Assembly (NCBI RefSeq): GCF_005938385.1
Contig: NZ_VCRA01000008.1
Coordinates: 186,001 to 250,000, forward strand
Reading direction: 5' to 3'
Origin: Paenibacillus mesophilus
GTDB taxonomy: Bacteria; Bacillota; Bacilli; Paenibacillales; NBRC-103111
DNA length: 64,000 nt
Shown: positions 15,856-24,271 of the stretch, piece after piece
How positions within the stretch are numbered: the stretch's first letter is position 1
How the letters are laid out: each line of letters begins with the position of its first letter
Notes under the pieces: model-generated
What the model saw: only the letters and a program-made list of their open reading frames with translations
What the model was told of the DNA's origin: nothing
Database searches by the model: none
Made by a program: the position numbers and the translations under genes

Positions 15856-16777
15856 CCCCCGTTATTTCCAGGAATCGATCTTCCAGAGTCTTGCGAACCA
15901 ACTGGACGCCATAGATGCGAATATTATTCTGCATCAGCTCTGCCAAAATGTTCGGGACGCGTTCCCGCTCGATCGCGACCTCGACGAGCCCCTCCTGAAC
16001 GAGCTTGACCCCCTGGACACAAACCCCATCCATCTGCCTCATGGCTGCCAGCGCCTGTTCCGGAGGCTGCGCTTCGATCAGATAGGTTTGAGCCCCGTCG
16101 TTCCCCTGAGTAAAAAGCTGAATCGGCTTCACATCGACCAGCTTGCCCCGCTGGAGGATGGCGACCCGATCGCACATGAGCTCCATCTCGGACAACAGAT
16201 GGCTGGAGACGATGACGGTGATTCCTTCCGCGCGGGTCAAATGCCGCAAATAATCGCGCAGCTCGCGAATCCCCGCCGGGTCAAGACCGTTCGTCGGTTC
16301 GTCAAGAATCAGCAGGGACGGCCGGTGCAGCAGCGCCTGGGCGACACCCAAGCGCTGGCGCATGCCGAGCGAATACTTACTCACTTTGTCGTGAATGCGG
16401 TTTTCCAGCTTGACCCGCGAAACTACTTCGTCGATCCGTTCCTTGGTCACTCCAGGCACCATGCGGGCGTAATGAACGAGGTTATGGTACCCGCTCAGAT
16501 ACTTGTACATTTCCGGATTTTCCACGATGGCGCCGACGTGCCGGATCGCTTGCTCGAATTCGGTTTTAATATTTTTCCCCCTGATCAATATTTGACCCTT
16601 GGTGATCGACATCAGTCCGACGATCATGCGGATTGTCGTTGTTTTGCCAGCCCCGTTCGGGCCAAGAAAGCCGAAAATTTCGCCTTGCGGAACGTCAAAC
16701 GTAAGATCGTCGATGATGGTGGTCCGGCCGATCCGTTTGGTCACATTTCGCAAGCTGATGATAGGTTCATTGCTCAT
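15839..16777 (-). CDS. ABC-2 type transporter ATPase subunit
   Basis: The 312-residue protein has the Walker A GPNGAGKTTT near residue 38, the signature YSLGMRQRLGVAQAL and the Walker B LLILDEPTNGLDPAG, followed by the C-terminal regulatory extension usual in drug/lantibiotic exporters. It powers the permease encoded immediately downstream. The first gene of the operon; AAAGGAGG lies upstream of its ATG. A promoter and a perfect 16-base palindrome are visible upstream, so the operon is probably repressed by a regulator bound there. Confidence 0.9.
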   Translation of the reverse strand: MSNEPIISLRNVTKRIGRTTIIDDLTFDVPQGEIFGFLGPNGAGKTTTIRMIVGLMSITKGQILIRGKNIKTEFEQAIRHVGAIVENPEMYKYLSGYHNLVHYARMVPGVTKERIDEVVSRVKLENRIHDKVSKYSLGMRQRLGVAQALLHRPSLLILDEPTNGLDPAGIRELRDYLRHLTRAEGITVIVSSHLLSEMELMCDRVAILQRGKLVDVKPIQLFTQGNDGAQTYLIEAQPPEQALAAMRQMDGVCVQGVKLVQEGLVEVAIERERVPNILAELMQNNIRIYGVQLVRKTLEDRFLEITGDEQIG

Positions 16778-16820
16778 ACACTGCCTCCTTTAATGATGGA
16801 TACGGGAGTTGTCCATTATG

Positions 16821-16849
16821 ACTTTAACACACGATTTATCGATATTCAA
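16821..16849 (-). promoter_or_regulatory. Promoter of the ABC-2 operon
   Basis: On the minus strand TTGAAT (16849-16844) and TAAAGT (16826-16821) are separated by 17 bases. Confidence 0.4.
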
Positions 16850-16864
16850 TAATTATTTATTATA

Positions 16865-16880
16865 TATAAACATGTTTATA
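16865..16880. promoter_or_regulatory. Perfect 16-base palindrome upstream of the ABC-2 promoter
   Basis: TATAAACATGTTTATA is a perfect palindrome lying just upstream of the probable -35 element of the ABC operon. It may be bound by a GntR/YtrA- or MarR-type regulator encoded elsewhere. Confidence 0.4.
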
Positions 16881-16893
16881 TTGTTATAGACAT

Positions 16894-16918
16894 AAAAAAA
16901 TCCGCGGTTTACGCGGAT
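16894..16918 (-). terminator. Terminator after the glycosidase fragment
   Basis: On the minus strand ATCCGCG/CGCGGAT with a short loop is followed by TTTTTTTATG. It lies 11 bases after the stop codon of the 51-residue fragment, which suggests that it is the original terminator of that gene. Confidence 0.8.
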
Positions 16919-16928
16919 CCGTAATGTT

Positions 16929-17084
16929 TTACATGCTGGTGAAATCGGATATGCCTGTATGGAGATGCCACGATCCGTCCCGGTCCCGAACCAGCGTATG
17001 ATCGTTCACATAACAACCGGTTTTTTCAGGCTTGAACAACACGCTCCAATTACTCGCAATGATAGGCTTATACAGCTGCTCCAT
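16929..17084 (-). pseudogene. 51-residue fragment of a GH43/GH32-like glycosidase
   Basis: GCGGGAGTGATATTG precedes an ATG opening a 51-codon frame. The centre reads GCYVNDHTLVRDRDGSWHLH, which matches the first blade of five-bladed-propeller glycosidases (the NDHTL-IRD-DG-WHL pattern seen in GH43-related proteins of Paenibacillus). Such proteins normally have 300 or more residues; here the frame ends after ISDFTSM. Because a good ribosome site and a close terminator are both present, an internal in-frame deletion that joined the two ends of the gene is likelier than a premature stop. The remaining peptide cannot form the propeller. Confidence 0.5.
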
Positions 17085-17262
17085 CAATATCACTCCCGCA
17101 ATAAGTAATGTCGTCTCCTGATTGATTCATTTTCTCATATCTCGACGTTATCACGAAAGCTAGAAATTTTAACTGTATAGGGCATGTCCAGCCTTGAATG
17201 TGCGTATATACTCGTACCGTATACAACATCGTTTACCGTCTCTTCCCCGAAGCGGAAACAGG

Positions 17263-17289
17263 CCCGAGACAGTCGTGCCGTCCCGGGCG
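17263..17289 (-). terminator. Probable terminator of the PhyH gene
   Basis: The stem GCCCGGGAC/GTCTCGGGC (one G-U pair) is followed on the minus strand by CTGTTTCC; the T-run is short. The rest of 17085-17324 shows no gene. Confidence 0.4.
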
Positions 17290-17324
17290 CACCTTTCCGC
17301 CGCTTTATCGGATTTCCGGTTACT

Positions 17325-18185
17325 CTAACGGGGAACGCTAGTCCAATCCCCACCCATTCCAATATACCCTTCGACGAACGGCTTTATCTCGGACGGGCAA
17401 AAGTCGATGAACCGCTTCGCCGAATCGGACAACGGCCATACTTGCTCCGGCTTGTAGCTTTGCTTACGGAAGCTCATTCCGCAGCTCAACCGGGTTTCCG
17501 TACCTCGATGCGGATATACTCCATGGTACGTCCGTTCCGCAAACAGAATCATGTCGCCCGGCTCGGCGACGACCGGCATAGATCCCGGCACATCGTCCAT
17601 CCGCGTATGAGGCGTAGGCGCGGCGCCCTTTTTGTAAAACGACTTTTTCCGTTCCGTAAACGCAAAACCCTCGGGAGCATCCCAATCCTCCGTATGCGAG
17701 TCCGGAATAATCGCCAATCCTCCCCGCACGTCGTCGATGCCGTTCAAATAAAACCACATGGAGCTGGCGCCTGAATTGTTTAGGACCGCGTTCGTATCAT
17801 ACGGATGCTCGAGAGGTCCCCAGTCCGTATGCCACGCCATCGGACCGCAGCCCGCTTTTTTGTAAATGGCGGCGGAACGGTTCAACGAGATCGGTTCGTC
17901 GCCGTTCAGCGCGCGGGCGATGCGCATGTACGGCTCATACGTCATTAAAGACGCGTAAACGGGAGAAAACTCGATGAAATGGTTATGCGTGTACGTAATG
18001 ACCCCGGATGACTGCACTACGGGCTCAAGCACGCGGCGTACTTCCGCTTTCAGCATTTCCACCATAGCTCCGGGCAGCATCCCTTTTACGATGGCAAAGC
18101 CGTGCTGTTCATTGCATTCCACGATGTGCGGCACTTCGTTCTTGTCGAATTCGAAGCGGTAAGGCAATGTCTCATGAGTTGTCAA
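17325..18185 (-). CDS. Phytanoyl-CoA dioxygenase (PhyH) family Fe(II)/2-oxoglutarate oxygenase
   Basis: The 286-residue protein has the iron-binding HTD (H119, D121) in MAWHTDWG, a distal His at 221 in YHGVYPHRG, and R232 in TETRLSCG, which would bind 2-oxoglutarate. These enzymes hydroxylate or otherwise oxidise varied small molecules. The start is TTG, six bases after GGAGGG; there is no in-frame ATG near it. It is transcribed away from an AraC-family gene, a common pairing in Paenibacillus, and probably is the regulator's target. The substrate is unknown; by context a plant- or sugar-derived compound is possible. Confidence 0.85.
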   Translation of the reverse strand: MTTHETLPYRFEFDKNEVPHIVECNEQHGFAIVKGMLPGAMVEMLKAEVRRVLEPVVQSSGVITYTHNHFIEFSPVYASLMTYEPYMRIARALNGDEPISLNRSAAIYKKAGCGPMAWHTDWGPLEHPYDTNAVLNNSGASSMWFYLNGIDDVRGGLAIIPDSHTEDWDAPEGFAFTERKKSFYKKGAAPTPHTRMDDVPGSMPVVAEPGDMILFAERTYHGVYPHRGTETRLSCGMSFRKQSYKPEQVWPLSDSAKRFIDFCPSEIKPFVEGYIGMGGDWTSVPR

Positions 18186-18304
18186 AGAAAGCCCTCCTTT
18201 TTTCCAATCGCCGATCGTAATTCATCTTAAAAACTTTCAGCAAATGAAACAATGGCGGCAGCGTCTCTTTTATTCCCAAAAACGGCTGCTTGCTCCTGAA
18301 TGTA

Positions 18305-18333
18305 TTGAATGGCGAAGGTCTTGGTCCTATACT
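18305..18333 (+). promoter_or_regulatory. Promoter of the AraC gene
   Basis: TTGAAT at 18305-18310 and TATACT at 18328-18333 are separated by 17 bases. The predicted transcript starts near 18340, which rules out the upstream ATG at 18290. Confidence 0.6.
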
Positions 18334-18352
18334 GGTACCGAGAGGCGCTAAC

Positions 18353-19300
18353 ATGAGGGGGCTGTGGCGAGTGGACATTATTCAGTCCGTCAAGGCGATA
18401 CGGAACAATCATATACCGAGCGCGGAGACGGGGATTTCTCTCGTTCCTTGGATGTTGCCGACGATTCCGGAAATTCCGCATTGGCACGACACGTTGGAGA
18501 TATGCTACTGCCTTTCCGGCAAAGGCGTGTTTTATTTCAAAAACCGGGAATACGACATCGGTCCCGGCGATCTTGTCATCGTCAACAATGTCGAGCGGCA
18601 CACGTCGAAATCGTACAGAGGCTTCACTTGCTCGAATCTATTTTTATTTTTCCATGCCTCGACGATCGAGCAGTTGGACTTCCATTTGCTCCGCCCGTTC
18701 CTGTACGACCGCGATCGGTTTACGCATCGCATACCGGCGCAGCTCCCGGTAGCTCGCGAAATCGGCAAGCTTATATTGCAAATGCAGGAGGAGCTTGCGG
18801 AGCGCCGTCCGGCCTACGGCACACTAATCAAAAGCTTGTTGTTTCACATCTGCTCCTTGCTTGCGCGCCATTACGATGCCGAAACAAACGGAGTATGGCA
18901 GCGGGTTTATGCCAAATACGCAACGGTCCGCTCGGGGCTAGCTTACATCCAAACCCATTATCGGGAGAACATCGGTCTCGATGACGTCGCCAAAGCAATA
19001 TCGCTCAGCCCGTCACGGGCCCGTCATTTGTTTGCCGAAGTGATGGGAGAAAGATTCAAGACGTACCTGCTCCATCTGCGCGTTCAAGCTGCTCAGCGGC
19101 TGCTGGTGCAGACGGACTTGCCTATCGAGGACATCTGCGAGCAGTGCGGATTTCAGAGCACCTCTTCCTTCTACCGGGAATTCCGGAGGCTGGCTAAGGA
19201 GACGCCCTTGTCGTACAAAAAACGAAACAGTGCTCCGTGCCGTCATCCGAACGAAACTCTCGGCACCGACATGAATCCGCAAAATGGGATTCGAGTGTAA
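18353..19300 (+). CDS. AraC-family transcriptional regulator
   Basis: The protein of 315 residues has a cupin-like sensor (PHWHDTLEICYCLSGKGVFY and GPGDLVIVNNVERH near residues 40-85) and a C-terminal pair of helix-turn-helix motifs (SLSPSRARHLF; GFQSTSSFYREFRRLAKETP). The start at 18353 is chosen since GAGAGG lies eight bases upstream and a promoter covers the earlier in-frame ATG at 18290. The divergent PhyH dioxygenase gene, 167 bases away, is the likely target. The last 25 residues are low in conservation. Confidence 0.82.
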   Translation: MRGLWRVDIIQSVKAIRNNHIPSAETGISLVPWMLPTIPEIPHWHDTLEICYCLSGKGVFYFKNREYDIGPGDLVIVNNVERHTSKSYRGFTCSNLFLFFHASTIEQLDFHLLRPFLYDRDRFTHRIPAQLPVAREIGKLILQMQEELAERRPAYGTLIKSLLFHICSLLARHYDAETNGVWQRVYAKYATVRSGLAYIQTHYRENIGLDDVAKAISLSPSRARHLFAEVMGERFKTYLLHLRVQAAQRLLVQTDLPIEDICEQCGFQSTSSFYREFRRLAKETPLSYKKRNSAPCRHPNETLGTDMNPQNGIRV

Positions 19301-19349
19301 AGAAGACTTTTTCAACAACCTTCCCGGCATGTGTCTTACTTGTCATTTA

Positions 19350-20276
19350 TTAGGATCTATTACTTTCCATAATCGCCTTGACCTCCTTCACCAATTGAAC
19401 GGAAGCCTCGATTTCCACCTTCCGCGTCGAGACGCTCTCCACGCTGCAGCCGATCGGGATTCCTTTTTCCAAGCCGAATTCGAACAATTCGGCAAAAATG
19501 TCGCGGGACAAAGCAACCGATTTATCCAAAATGTCGTGGGAATGAACAAGCTCGTTTTCCAGCCAGCGCGGAATGCTGATCCCGAGCCACTTCATAAATT
19601 GCAGCGTTTTGTGCGAGCCGCACGGAGCCAAGTTAAACAAGATCGGAACCATCTCGATTTGTTGCTGCCGGCAGTGGTAGTAATAATCGGACAAAAAGTT
19701 TTTCGACGCTTCCACGTTGTAGGTCGCCTGCGTGACGAAAAATTTGCAGCCGTCGATCGTTTTCGTCACCGTCCGGACATGCTCGTCTTGTTTTTGGATA
19801 TGCCTCTCCGGGATGACGACTCCGCCCATCGTCAAATTGCCGTTCAAGCTTCGTGTGAGCCGATACGCGTCAGGCAACCTTAGCCGAACCTGTTGTTTGC
19901 TCGAAGAAGCCCCGACGAACACGGAAAACCGGTCCTGCTCCGGATCCGCGGCGACCCATTCGGCGAACTCGGCTTCCGTGTTGTTGCCGACGCAGCGATA
20001 TATAATTTTGGGCACGTCCCATTGCCGCAAATACGTTTTGCAGTAAACGTTCGGGTCAATCGTCCGCAAATACGGAAAAGGCCGTTCCTCCTCGACCCGG
20101 TCGGCCTCCTCCTGTACGTCGTATACGATCAGGCCGTCCAGGCCGAGATGCTGCAATCTCGCGATTTGCTTTTGCGAGATTTCCAGCACTTTCTCCGCGT
20201 CGGTATTCCATTTGGGCGGCGTAATGCCGTATGTCAAGATGCCGGACTGTCTATCAGCAATTTTCTGCTTTAACAT
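19350..20276 (-). CDS. Methylenetetrahydrofolate reductase-like TIM-barrel protein
   Basis: The 308-residue product has the MTHFR fold: ILTYGITPPKWNTDAE at the first strand (where MetF has S-F-E-x-x-P-P), GLDGLIVYDVQEE, then KFFVTQATYN near residue 185 and VPILFNLAPCGS. The family reduces methylenetetrahydrofolate with FAD. The E of the usual SFEFFPP motif is T here, and the gene is not beside methionine genes, so it may be a divergent C1 enzyme rather than MetF. AAGGA lies nine bases before ATG. Inverted GGCTATA repeats overlap its promoter. Confidence 0.7.
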   Translation of the reverse strand: MLKQKIADRQSGILTYGITPPKWNTDAEKVLEISQKQIARLQHLGLDGLIVYDVQEEADRVEEERPFPYLRTIDPNVYCKTYLRQWDVPKIIYRCVGNNTEAEFAEWVAADPEQDRFSVFVGASSSKQQVRLRLPDAYRLTRSLNGNLTMGGVVIPERHIQKQDEHVRTVTKTIDGCKFFVTQATYNVEASKNFLSDYYYHCRQQQIEMVPILFNLAPCGSHKTLQFMKWLGISIPRWLENELVHSHDILDKSVALSRDIFAELFEFGLEKGIPIGCSVESVSTRKVEIEASVQLVKEVKAIMESNRS

Positions 20277-20367
20277 GGCTGCACTTCCTTCTTGTCCATT
20301 CCTCGGGCGGCTAGTGAATCACTTGTATCGTCTATCGTCCGATAATAGAAAGATAACACATATTATT

Positions 20368-20408
20368 GGCTATAGCGTTATACGGTTTTATTATATCCTG
20401 TTATAGCC
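20368..20408 (-). promoter_or_regulatory. Inverted GGCTATA repeats overlapping a TATAAT element
   Basis: GGCTATA at 20368-20374 faces TATAGCC at 20402-20408, and a minus-strand TATAAT (20395-20390) lies between them. It is upstream of the MTHFR-like gene and may be its operator-promoter. I see no S-box features, so it does not look like a SAM riboswitch. Confidence 0.35.
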
Positions 20409-20557
20409 TTAAGCTATATGATCACGATAAACGGGCAGCCGCCGGACCGCGTCGTTAGCGTATCATCGTCCCTTTCTCGAGAATACCCCGATTGGGGGAT
20501 GGATGTATTCATACGACGATGATAAAGTTGTTGTATCGAACTAGCGGGGTGATTTGG

Positions 20558-20725
20558 ATGTCTGAGGTTCAGAAACCGATTGAGCAAAAATCTGAAGCAG
20601 ATAAGCAAGAAATCGAGTTAATCGATCTTCCTAAAGAGTTATCTGAAGAAGAAATGACAGAAGTAAACGGCGGCTTCGGCTTTGGGAAAGGCAGCGGAGG
20701 CAGAGCGATACGCCGCGGGACATAA
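20558..20725 (+). CDS. Orphan double-glycine leader peptide (bacteriocin/RiPP-like precursor)
   Basis: The 55-residue product starts at ATG 20558 (GGGGTGA upstream). An acidic leader of about 39 residues ends in ELSEEEMTEVNGG, the pattern of double-glycine leaders cut by C39-peptidase ABC exporters (E-L-S-x-E-E-x-x-x-V-x-G-G). The predicted core FGFGKGSGGRAIRRGT is short, cationic and rich in Gly. No modifying enzyme, immunity protein or C39 transporter is within the window, so maturation would depend on genes elsewhere. A strong terminator follows. It could be a bacteriocin, a signal peptide or a substrate of a RiPP enzyme. A longer frame from 20492 is less likely since no ribosome site precedes it. 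Confidence 0.65.
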   Translation: MSEVQKPIEQKSEADKQEIELIDLPKELSEEEMTEVNGGFGFGKGSGGRAIRRGT

Positions 20726-20750
20726 GATGAGGCGACCTCTTTAAGCAAAC

Positions 20751-20790
20751 AGACATCTGCCCCTTGCATAATGGGCAGATGTCTTCATTT
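20751..20790 (+). terminator. Strong terminator of the peptide gene
   Basis: The perfect 12-bp stem AGACATCTGCCC/GGGCAGATGTCT (20751-20784) is followed by TCATTTTA. It lies between the peptide gene and the convergent permease gene and may serve both. Confidence 0.9.
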
Positions 20791-20802
20791 TATACCTCGG
20801 CG

Positions 20803-21672
20803 CTATCCTTTAACCGAGCCGATCATCGTTCCTTTCTCGAAATAGCGAAGCAGGAACGGATACACCACCAGTACCGGAAACACGGAGACGATCACAGCCG
20901 CCATCTTCAGGCTCTCCGGCGCGGGCGGGATCTCGTTCACCGCCGACGTAAACGGATCCAGACGGTTCTCGATCAGGATTTGGCGCACGATCTGCTGCAG
21001 GACGAATTTCGTTTGATCCGTCACGTAAAGCAAGTTGTCCATAAAAGCATTGATATGATACACGAGCGACCAGAGGCCGATTGTTACAAGAGCCGGCATC
21101 GATAACGGCAACAAAATCCGGGTAAGTATGCGCAAATCGCGAGCACCGTCAATCCTTGCCGCCTCGACGAGCGCATCCGGAATGGAACGGAAGAACGAGA
21201 TCATGACCAGCACCTGGAACGCATTCGCCGCATGAGGCAGCACATAAACCCACCGCGTATTGAGCAGATGCAAATCTTTCATTAGCAAATAATTCGGAAC
21301 AATTCCTCCGTCGAAGATCATGGTGAATAGCAGGAGCAGCACCAGCACCCGCTTCCACGGAAAATCTTTGCGCGACAGCGGGTACGCGGCGCATACGGTG
21401 ACGAGCAGCGTCAGCGCCGTCCCGACGACCATACGGAAGAGCGTATTCCCGTATCCCGTCCATATGAACGGATACGTCATGACTTCCCGATACGCGACCA
21501 GAGTAGGCTGCCTCGGAATCCAATGAAAGCCGCTGCGCAGCGCCTCCCCCCGTCCGCTGAACGAAACCGACAGCACATGGATGAACGGGTATACGACAAC
21601 GACTGCGAGTAGGCCTAATACGATATAAATCAAGCAAACTGTGAGCTTATCCTGCCAGCTTTCGGTTCTCAT
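20803..21672 (-). CDS. Sugar ABC importer permease, MalG/LplC type
   Basis: The 289-residue protein has six membrane segments and the ATPase-contact EAA loop (EAARIDGARDLRILTRILLPLSMP). It pairs with the permease gene 13 bases upstream and with the lipoprotein gene before it. As in many Paenibacillus LplABC/YtcQP-type systems, no ATPase is encoded here; a shared MsmX-like ATPase is expected elsewhere. The start is preceded by AGGAGGAGG. Last gene of the operon, ending at the convergent terminator of the peptide gene. Confidence 0.9.
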   Translation of the reverse strand: MRTESWQDKLTVCLIYIVLGLLAVVVVYPFIHVLSVSFSGRGEALRSGFHWIPRQPTLVAYREVMTYPFIWTGYGNTLFRMVVGTALTLLVTVCAAYPLSRKDFPWKRVLVLLLLFTMIFDGGIVPNYLLMKDLHLLNTRWVYVLPHAANAFQVLVMISFFRSIPDALVEAARIDGARDLRILTRILLPLSMPALVTIGLWSLVYHINAFMDNLLYVTDQTKFVLQQIVRQILIENRLDPFTSAVNEIPPAPESLKMAAVIVSVFPVLVVYPFLLRYFEKGTMIGSVKG

Positions 21673-21685
21673 GCTGCGCCTCCTC

Positions 21686-22597
21686 CTACCATAGGCCGCT
21701 CTCCCCGCGGCTCAGCCTGCGCACCAAGAAGTTCGCCCCCAGGATCAGCAAGAGCCCTACCAGCGATTTGAACAGACCGATTGCGGCGGTGTAGCTGTAC
21801 TGGAATTGCTGAAGACCGACACGATACACGTAAGTGTCGATGACGTCTCCGGTGTCGTAGGTGACGGGGTTGAGCAAGTTGATGATCTGTTCGAAATTGG
21901 CGCTCAAGAAGCCGCCGAGGCTCAGAATAAACAAAATCGCCACGGTCGGCATGATCGACGGAATGCTGATGTGAACCATCCGCTGCCAGCGGTTCGCCCC
22001 ATCGACGGTCGCCGATTCATGCAGCTCCGGATGGATGCCGGAGAGCGCGGCGAAGTATATAATCGAGCCCCACCCGATATCTTTCAGAATGGCCGATACG
22101 ACGACAATCGAGCGAAAATACTCTTTCTGCCCCATATAAAAAACCGGTTTTCCTCCGAACCATTCCACGATTACGGCCACGATGCCCGTCGTCGGCGACA
22201 GGAAATAGATCACGAGACCCGACATAATGACCCAAGAGACAAAATGAGGCATGTACATCGTGATCTGCACGAAACGTTGAAAAAAGCGGGACCGGATCTC
22301 GTTCAGCAGCAGCGCCAGCACGATCGGGGCCGGAAAAGCGAACACCAGCAAATACAGATTCAGCAGCAGCGTATTTTTGAGCAAACGGTAGAAATCGTCC
22401 GTTTGAAACAGCGCTTCAAAATGCTTCAGTCCGACCCACGGACTGCCCCAGATGCCGTCGATGACGCGAAAATCTTTGAACGCGATCATTACGCCGTACA
22501 GCGGACCATACTTGAACACGAGGAAAAAGGCAAAGGCAAACAGATAGAGCGCAAGCAGCTCCCGATGCTTCATGATGGTCTTCATTGGTTTGTGCAC
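21686..22597 (-). CDS. Sugar ABC importer permease, MalF/LplB type
   Basis: The 303-residue protein has six membrane segments and the EAA loop HESATVDGANRWQRMVHISIPSI. It forms the translocation pore with the MalG-type subunit encoded just downstream. The family moves oligosaccharides such as rhamnogalacturonan or xylan fragments. The start is either GTG at 22597 or ATG at 22585; spacing to AAGGAC favours the ATG slightly. Confidence 0.9.
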   Translation of the reverse strand: MHKPMKTIMKHRELLALYLFAFAFFLVFKYGPLYGVMIAFKDFRVIDGIWGSPWVGLKHFEALFQTDDFYRLLKNTLLLNLYLLVFAFPAPIVLALLLNEIRSRFFQRFVQITMYMPHFVSWVIMSGLVIYFLSPTTGIVAVIVEWFGGKPVFYMGQKEYFRSIVVVSAILKDIGWGSIIYFAALSGIHPELHESATVDGANRWQRMVHISIPSIMPTVAILFILSLGGFLSANFEQIINLLNPVTYDTGDVIDTYVYRVGLQQFQYSYTAAIGLFKSLVGLLLILGANFLVRRLSRGESGLW

Positions 22598-22680
22598 GTC
22601 CTTAAGCCGAATTCGATCCGTCCCCGAAGAAAAAGCGGGTCGCCTGGTCGACGGGGACGTGAAATCGCTTCGCTATCTGG

Positions 22681-24231
22681 TTATTTTTTGAACTGCTTCT
22701 GATACATCTCGTTCGCTTCCTTAGTCAGATCGTTTCCGCCCTTCGCTTTCCATTCCGCCACATATTTGTCGAAGTCGCTGAGCGGGATCTCCCCGCTGAT
22801 GAATTGGGCGAAATACTTCTGCGTCAGCGCCGTCAAATCTTTCTTATACTTGCCGTCCGACGGCAGCGCCGCGAACAGCAGCGCGTCGGTCCAGCGCGGC
22901 GCGGACGAATACGTGCGGACCGCTTCGTTCAGCTTCGGATTCGAATATTTGTCGCGATAGCTGCGCGTCGTAATATTGCCGAGCGAGAACAAGCGTGCGC
23001 CGATCGAATCGCGCTGCTCCTGCTTCTCGTAGCCGGGCAAATATTTCGTTGCCCCCGAGGCCGCACCGCTGCTCGCAAAATCCCAATGCGTTCCTTTCAC
23101 GCCCAAAGTCGTCATATTGATCGTCTCTTCGTCGCTGCTCTCCGCCCGCAAAATCTCGAAAATTTTGTTCAGCTTCGCGGGATCGTCCTTCACCTTGTTG
23201 CCGATCACGACGTAATTGCTCTTGACCCCCCAATCCCAGCTTCCGCTGCCGCCGGGGCCAGCCGGATTTTTGCCCAGCACGAGCTTGGCGTTCGGGTTTA
23301 CGTCCTTCATCGAGACGACGGTCGCCCCGTCGTCAAGCGCAGCCCTGCCGATCTGCTCCTCGATGACGCCGATTCGATTGTTGTACAGCTTCTTGCGGTA
23401 CGTATCCTGCGTATCGGTTATAAACTCCGGGTCGATGACGCCGTCGGCGAACCATTGGCGCAGCTTGGCAAGGGCATCCTTCGCCTCCGGCATAACCGAT
23501 CCGTTCACGACCTGTCCGTTCTTCTCCTGCCACATGGTAGGCTCCACGCCATAGGCGCCGAAGATCGAATAGAACCCTGTCGACCAAGTTGACGTCGCCG
23601 TACCGGTCAGGCCGTACGTGTCGTTCTTGCTGTTCCCGTCCGGATCCTGCTTGGTGAACGCGTACACCGCCTTCTCGAACTCATCGAGCGTCTCCGGCAG
23701 TTTGGAAATCCCGACCTTGTCCAGCCAGTCTTTGCGCCACAGCATCGTCAAATCGTAAGGCTTCAAATCGATAAACATCGGAATCGCCCACAGCTTATCT
23801 CCGAACGTTACCGTTTGGAACAGCGCCTTCGACTGCTCTACGTCTTTGTAGTATTCCGGCATCTTCTCCTTAATCATATTCGGGTCGATGCTCATGAGCA
23901 CGCCTTGCCCCTGGTAAGCGGATACATTGGAAGGATCGCCGAGCATGAACAGGTCAGGCACATCACCGGATGCGATGCTGGCGTCCGTCACTTTGACCGG
24001 TTTGATTTTGACGTTGAATTTTTGTTCCAGCCATTTCTGTACTTGCGTATCGGCGACGACCGCCGCCGCTTGGAAGTGAATCCCCCATTTAATTTCAATC
24101 GGTTTGGCCGTGCCGCTTGGACCCGCTTCGGAGTTGTTTTTCTTTGCTGAAGTGCACCCGCCGAGAAGGCTGACCGCCATACCGGCTGCCATGACGGAAA
24201 GCACGACAGGCTTCATTTTTATATAGCCCAC
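22681..24231 (-). CDS. Solute-binding lipoprotein of the LplABC-type importer
   Basis: The 516-residue product has a lipobox (LLGGC, Cys26) and the long form of the solute-binding fold used by LplA/YtcQ. It catches the sugar outside and hands it to the permease pair encoded downstream in the same operon. The start is GTG at 24231, seven bases after GGGAGAG. A near-perfect CG-centred palindrome lies 26 bases upstream. The divergent gene is a membrane AraC regulator, the usual partner of such operons. It differs in length and sequence from the three permease-less lipoproteins in the window. Confidence 0.9.
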   Translation of the reverse strand: MGYIKMKPVVLSVMAAGMAVSLLGGCTSAKKNNSEAGPSGTAKPIEIKWGIHFQAAAVVADTQVQKWLEQKFNVKIKPVKVTDASIASGDVPDLFMLGDPSNVSAYQGQGVLMSIDPNMIKEKMPEYYKDVEQSKALFQTVTFGDKLWAIPMFIDLKPYDLTMLWRKDWLDKVGISKLPETLDEFEKAVYAFTKQDPDGNSKNDTYGLTGTATSTWSTGFYSIFGAYGVEPTMWQEKNGQVVNGSVMPEAKDALAKLRQWFADGVIDPEFITDTQDTYRKKLYNNRIGVIEEQIGRAALDDGATVVSMKDVNPNAKLVLGKNPAGPGGSGSWDWGVKSNYVVIGNKVKDDPAKLNKIFEILRAESSDEETINMTTLGVKGTHWDFASSGAASGATKYLPGYEKQEQRDSIGARLFSLGNITTRSYRDKYSNPKLNEAVRTYSSAPRWTDALLFAALPSDGKYKKDLTALTQKYFAQFISGEIPLSDFDKYVAEWKAKGGNDLTKEANEMYQKQFKK

Positions 24232-24256
24232 GACAATCTCTCCCTGCTATTGGTTT

Positions 24257-24271
24257 GGTAAAACGTTTTCC
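24257..24271. promoter_or_regulatory. CG-centred palindrome upstream of the importer operon
   Basis: GGTAAAACGTTTTCC is palindromic except for one pair, centred on CG as in LacI/CcpA operators. It is not a full cre match. It lies 26 bases before the GTG start of the lipoprotein gene. Confidence 0.4.

Noticed and set aside
20277-20470. Possible SAM (S-box) riboswitch before the MTHFR-like gene
   Set aside because: The conserved S-box core sequences and the anti-terminator/terminator pair are absent; only inverted GGCTATA repeats are seen.
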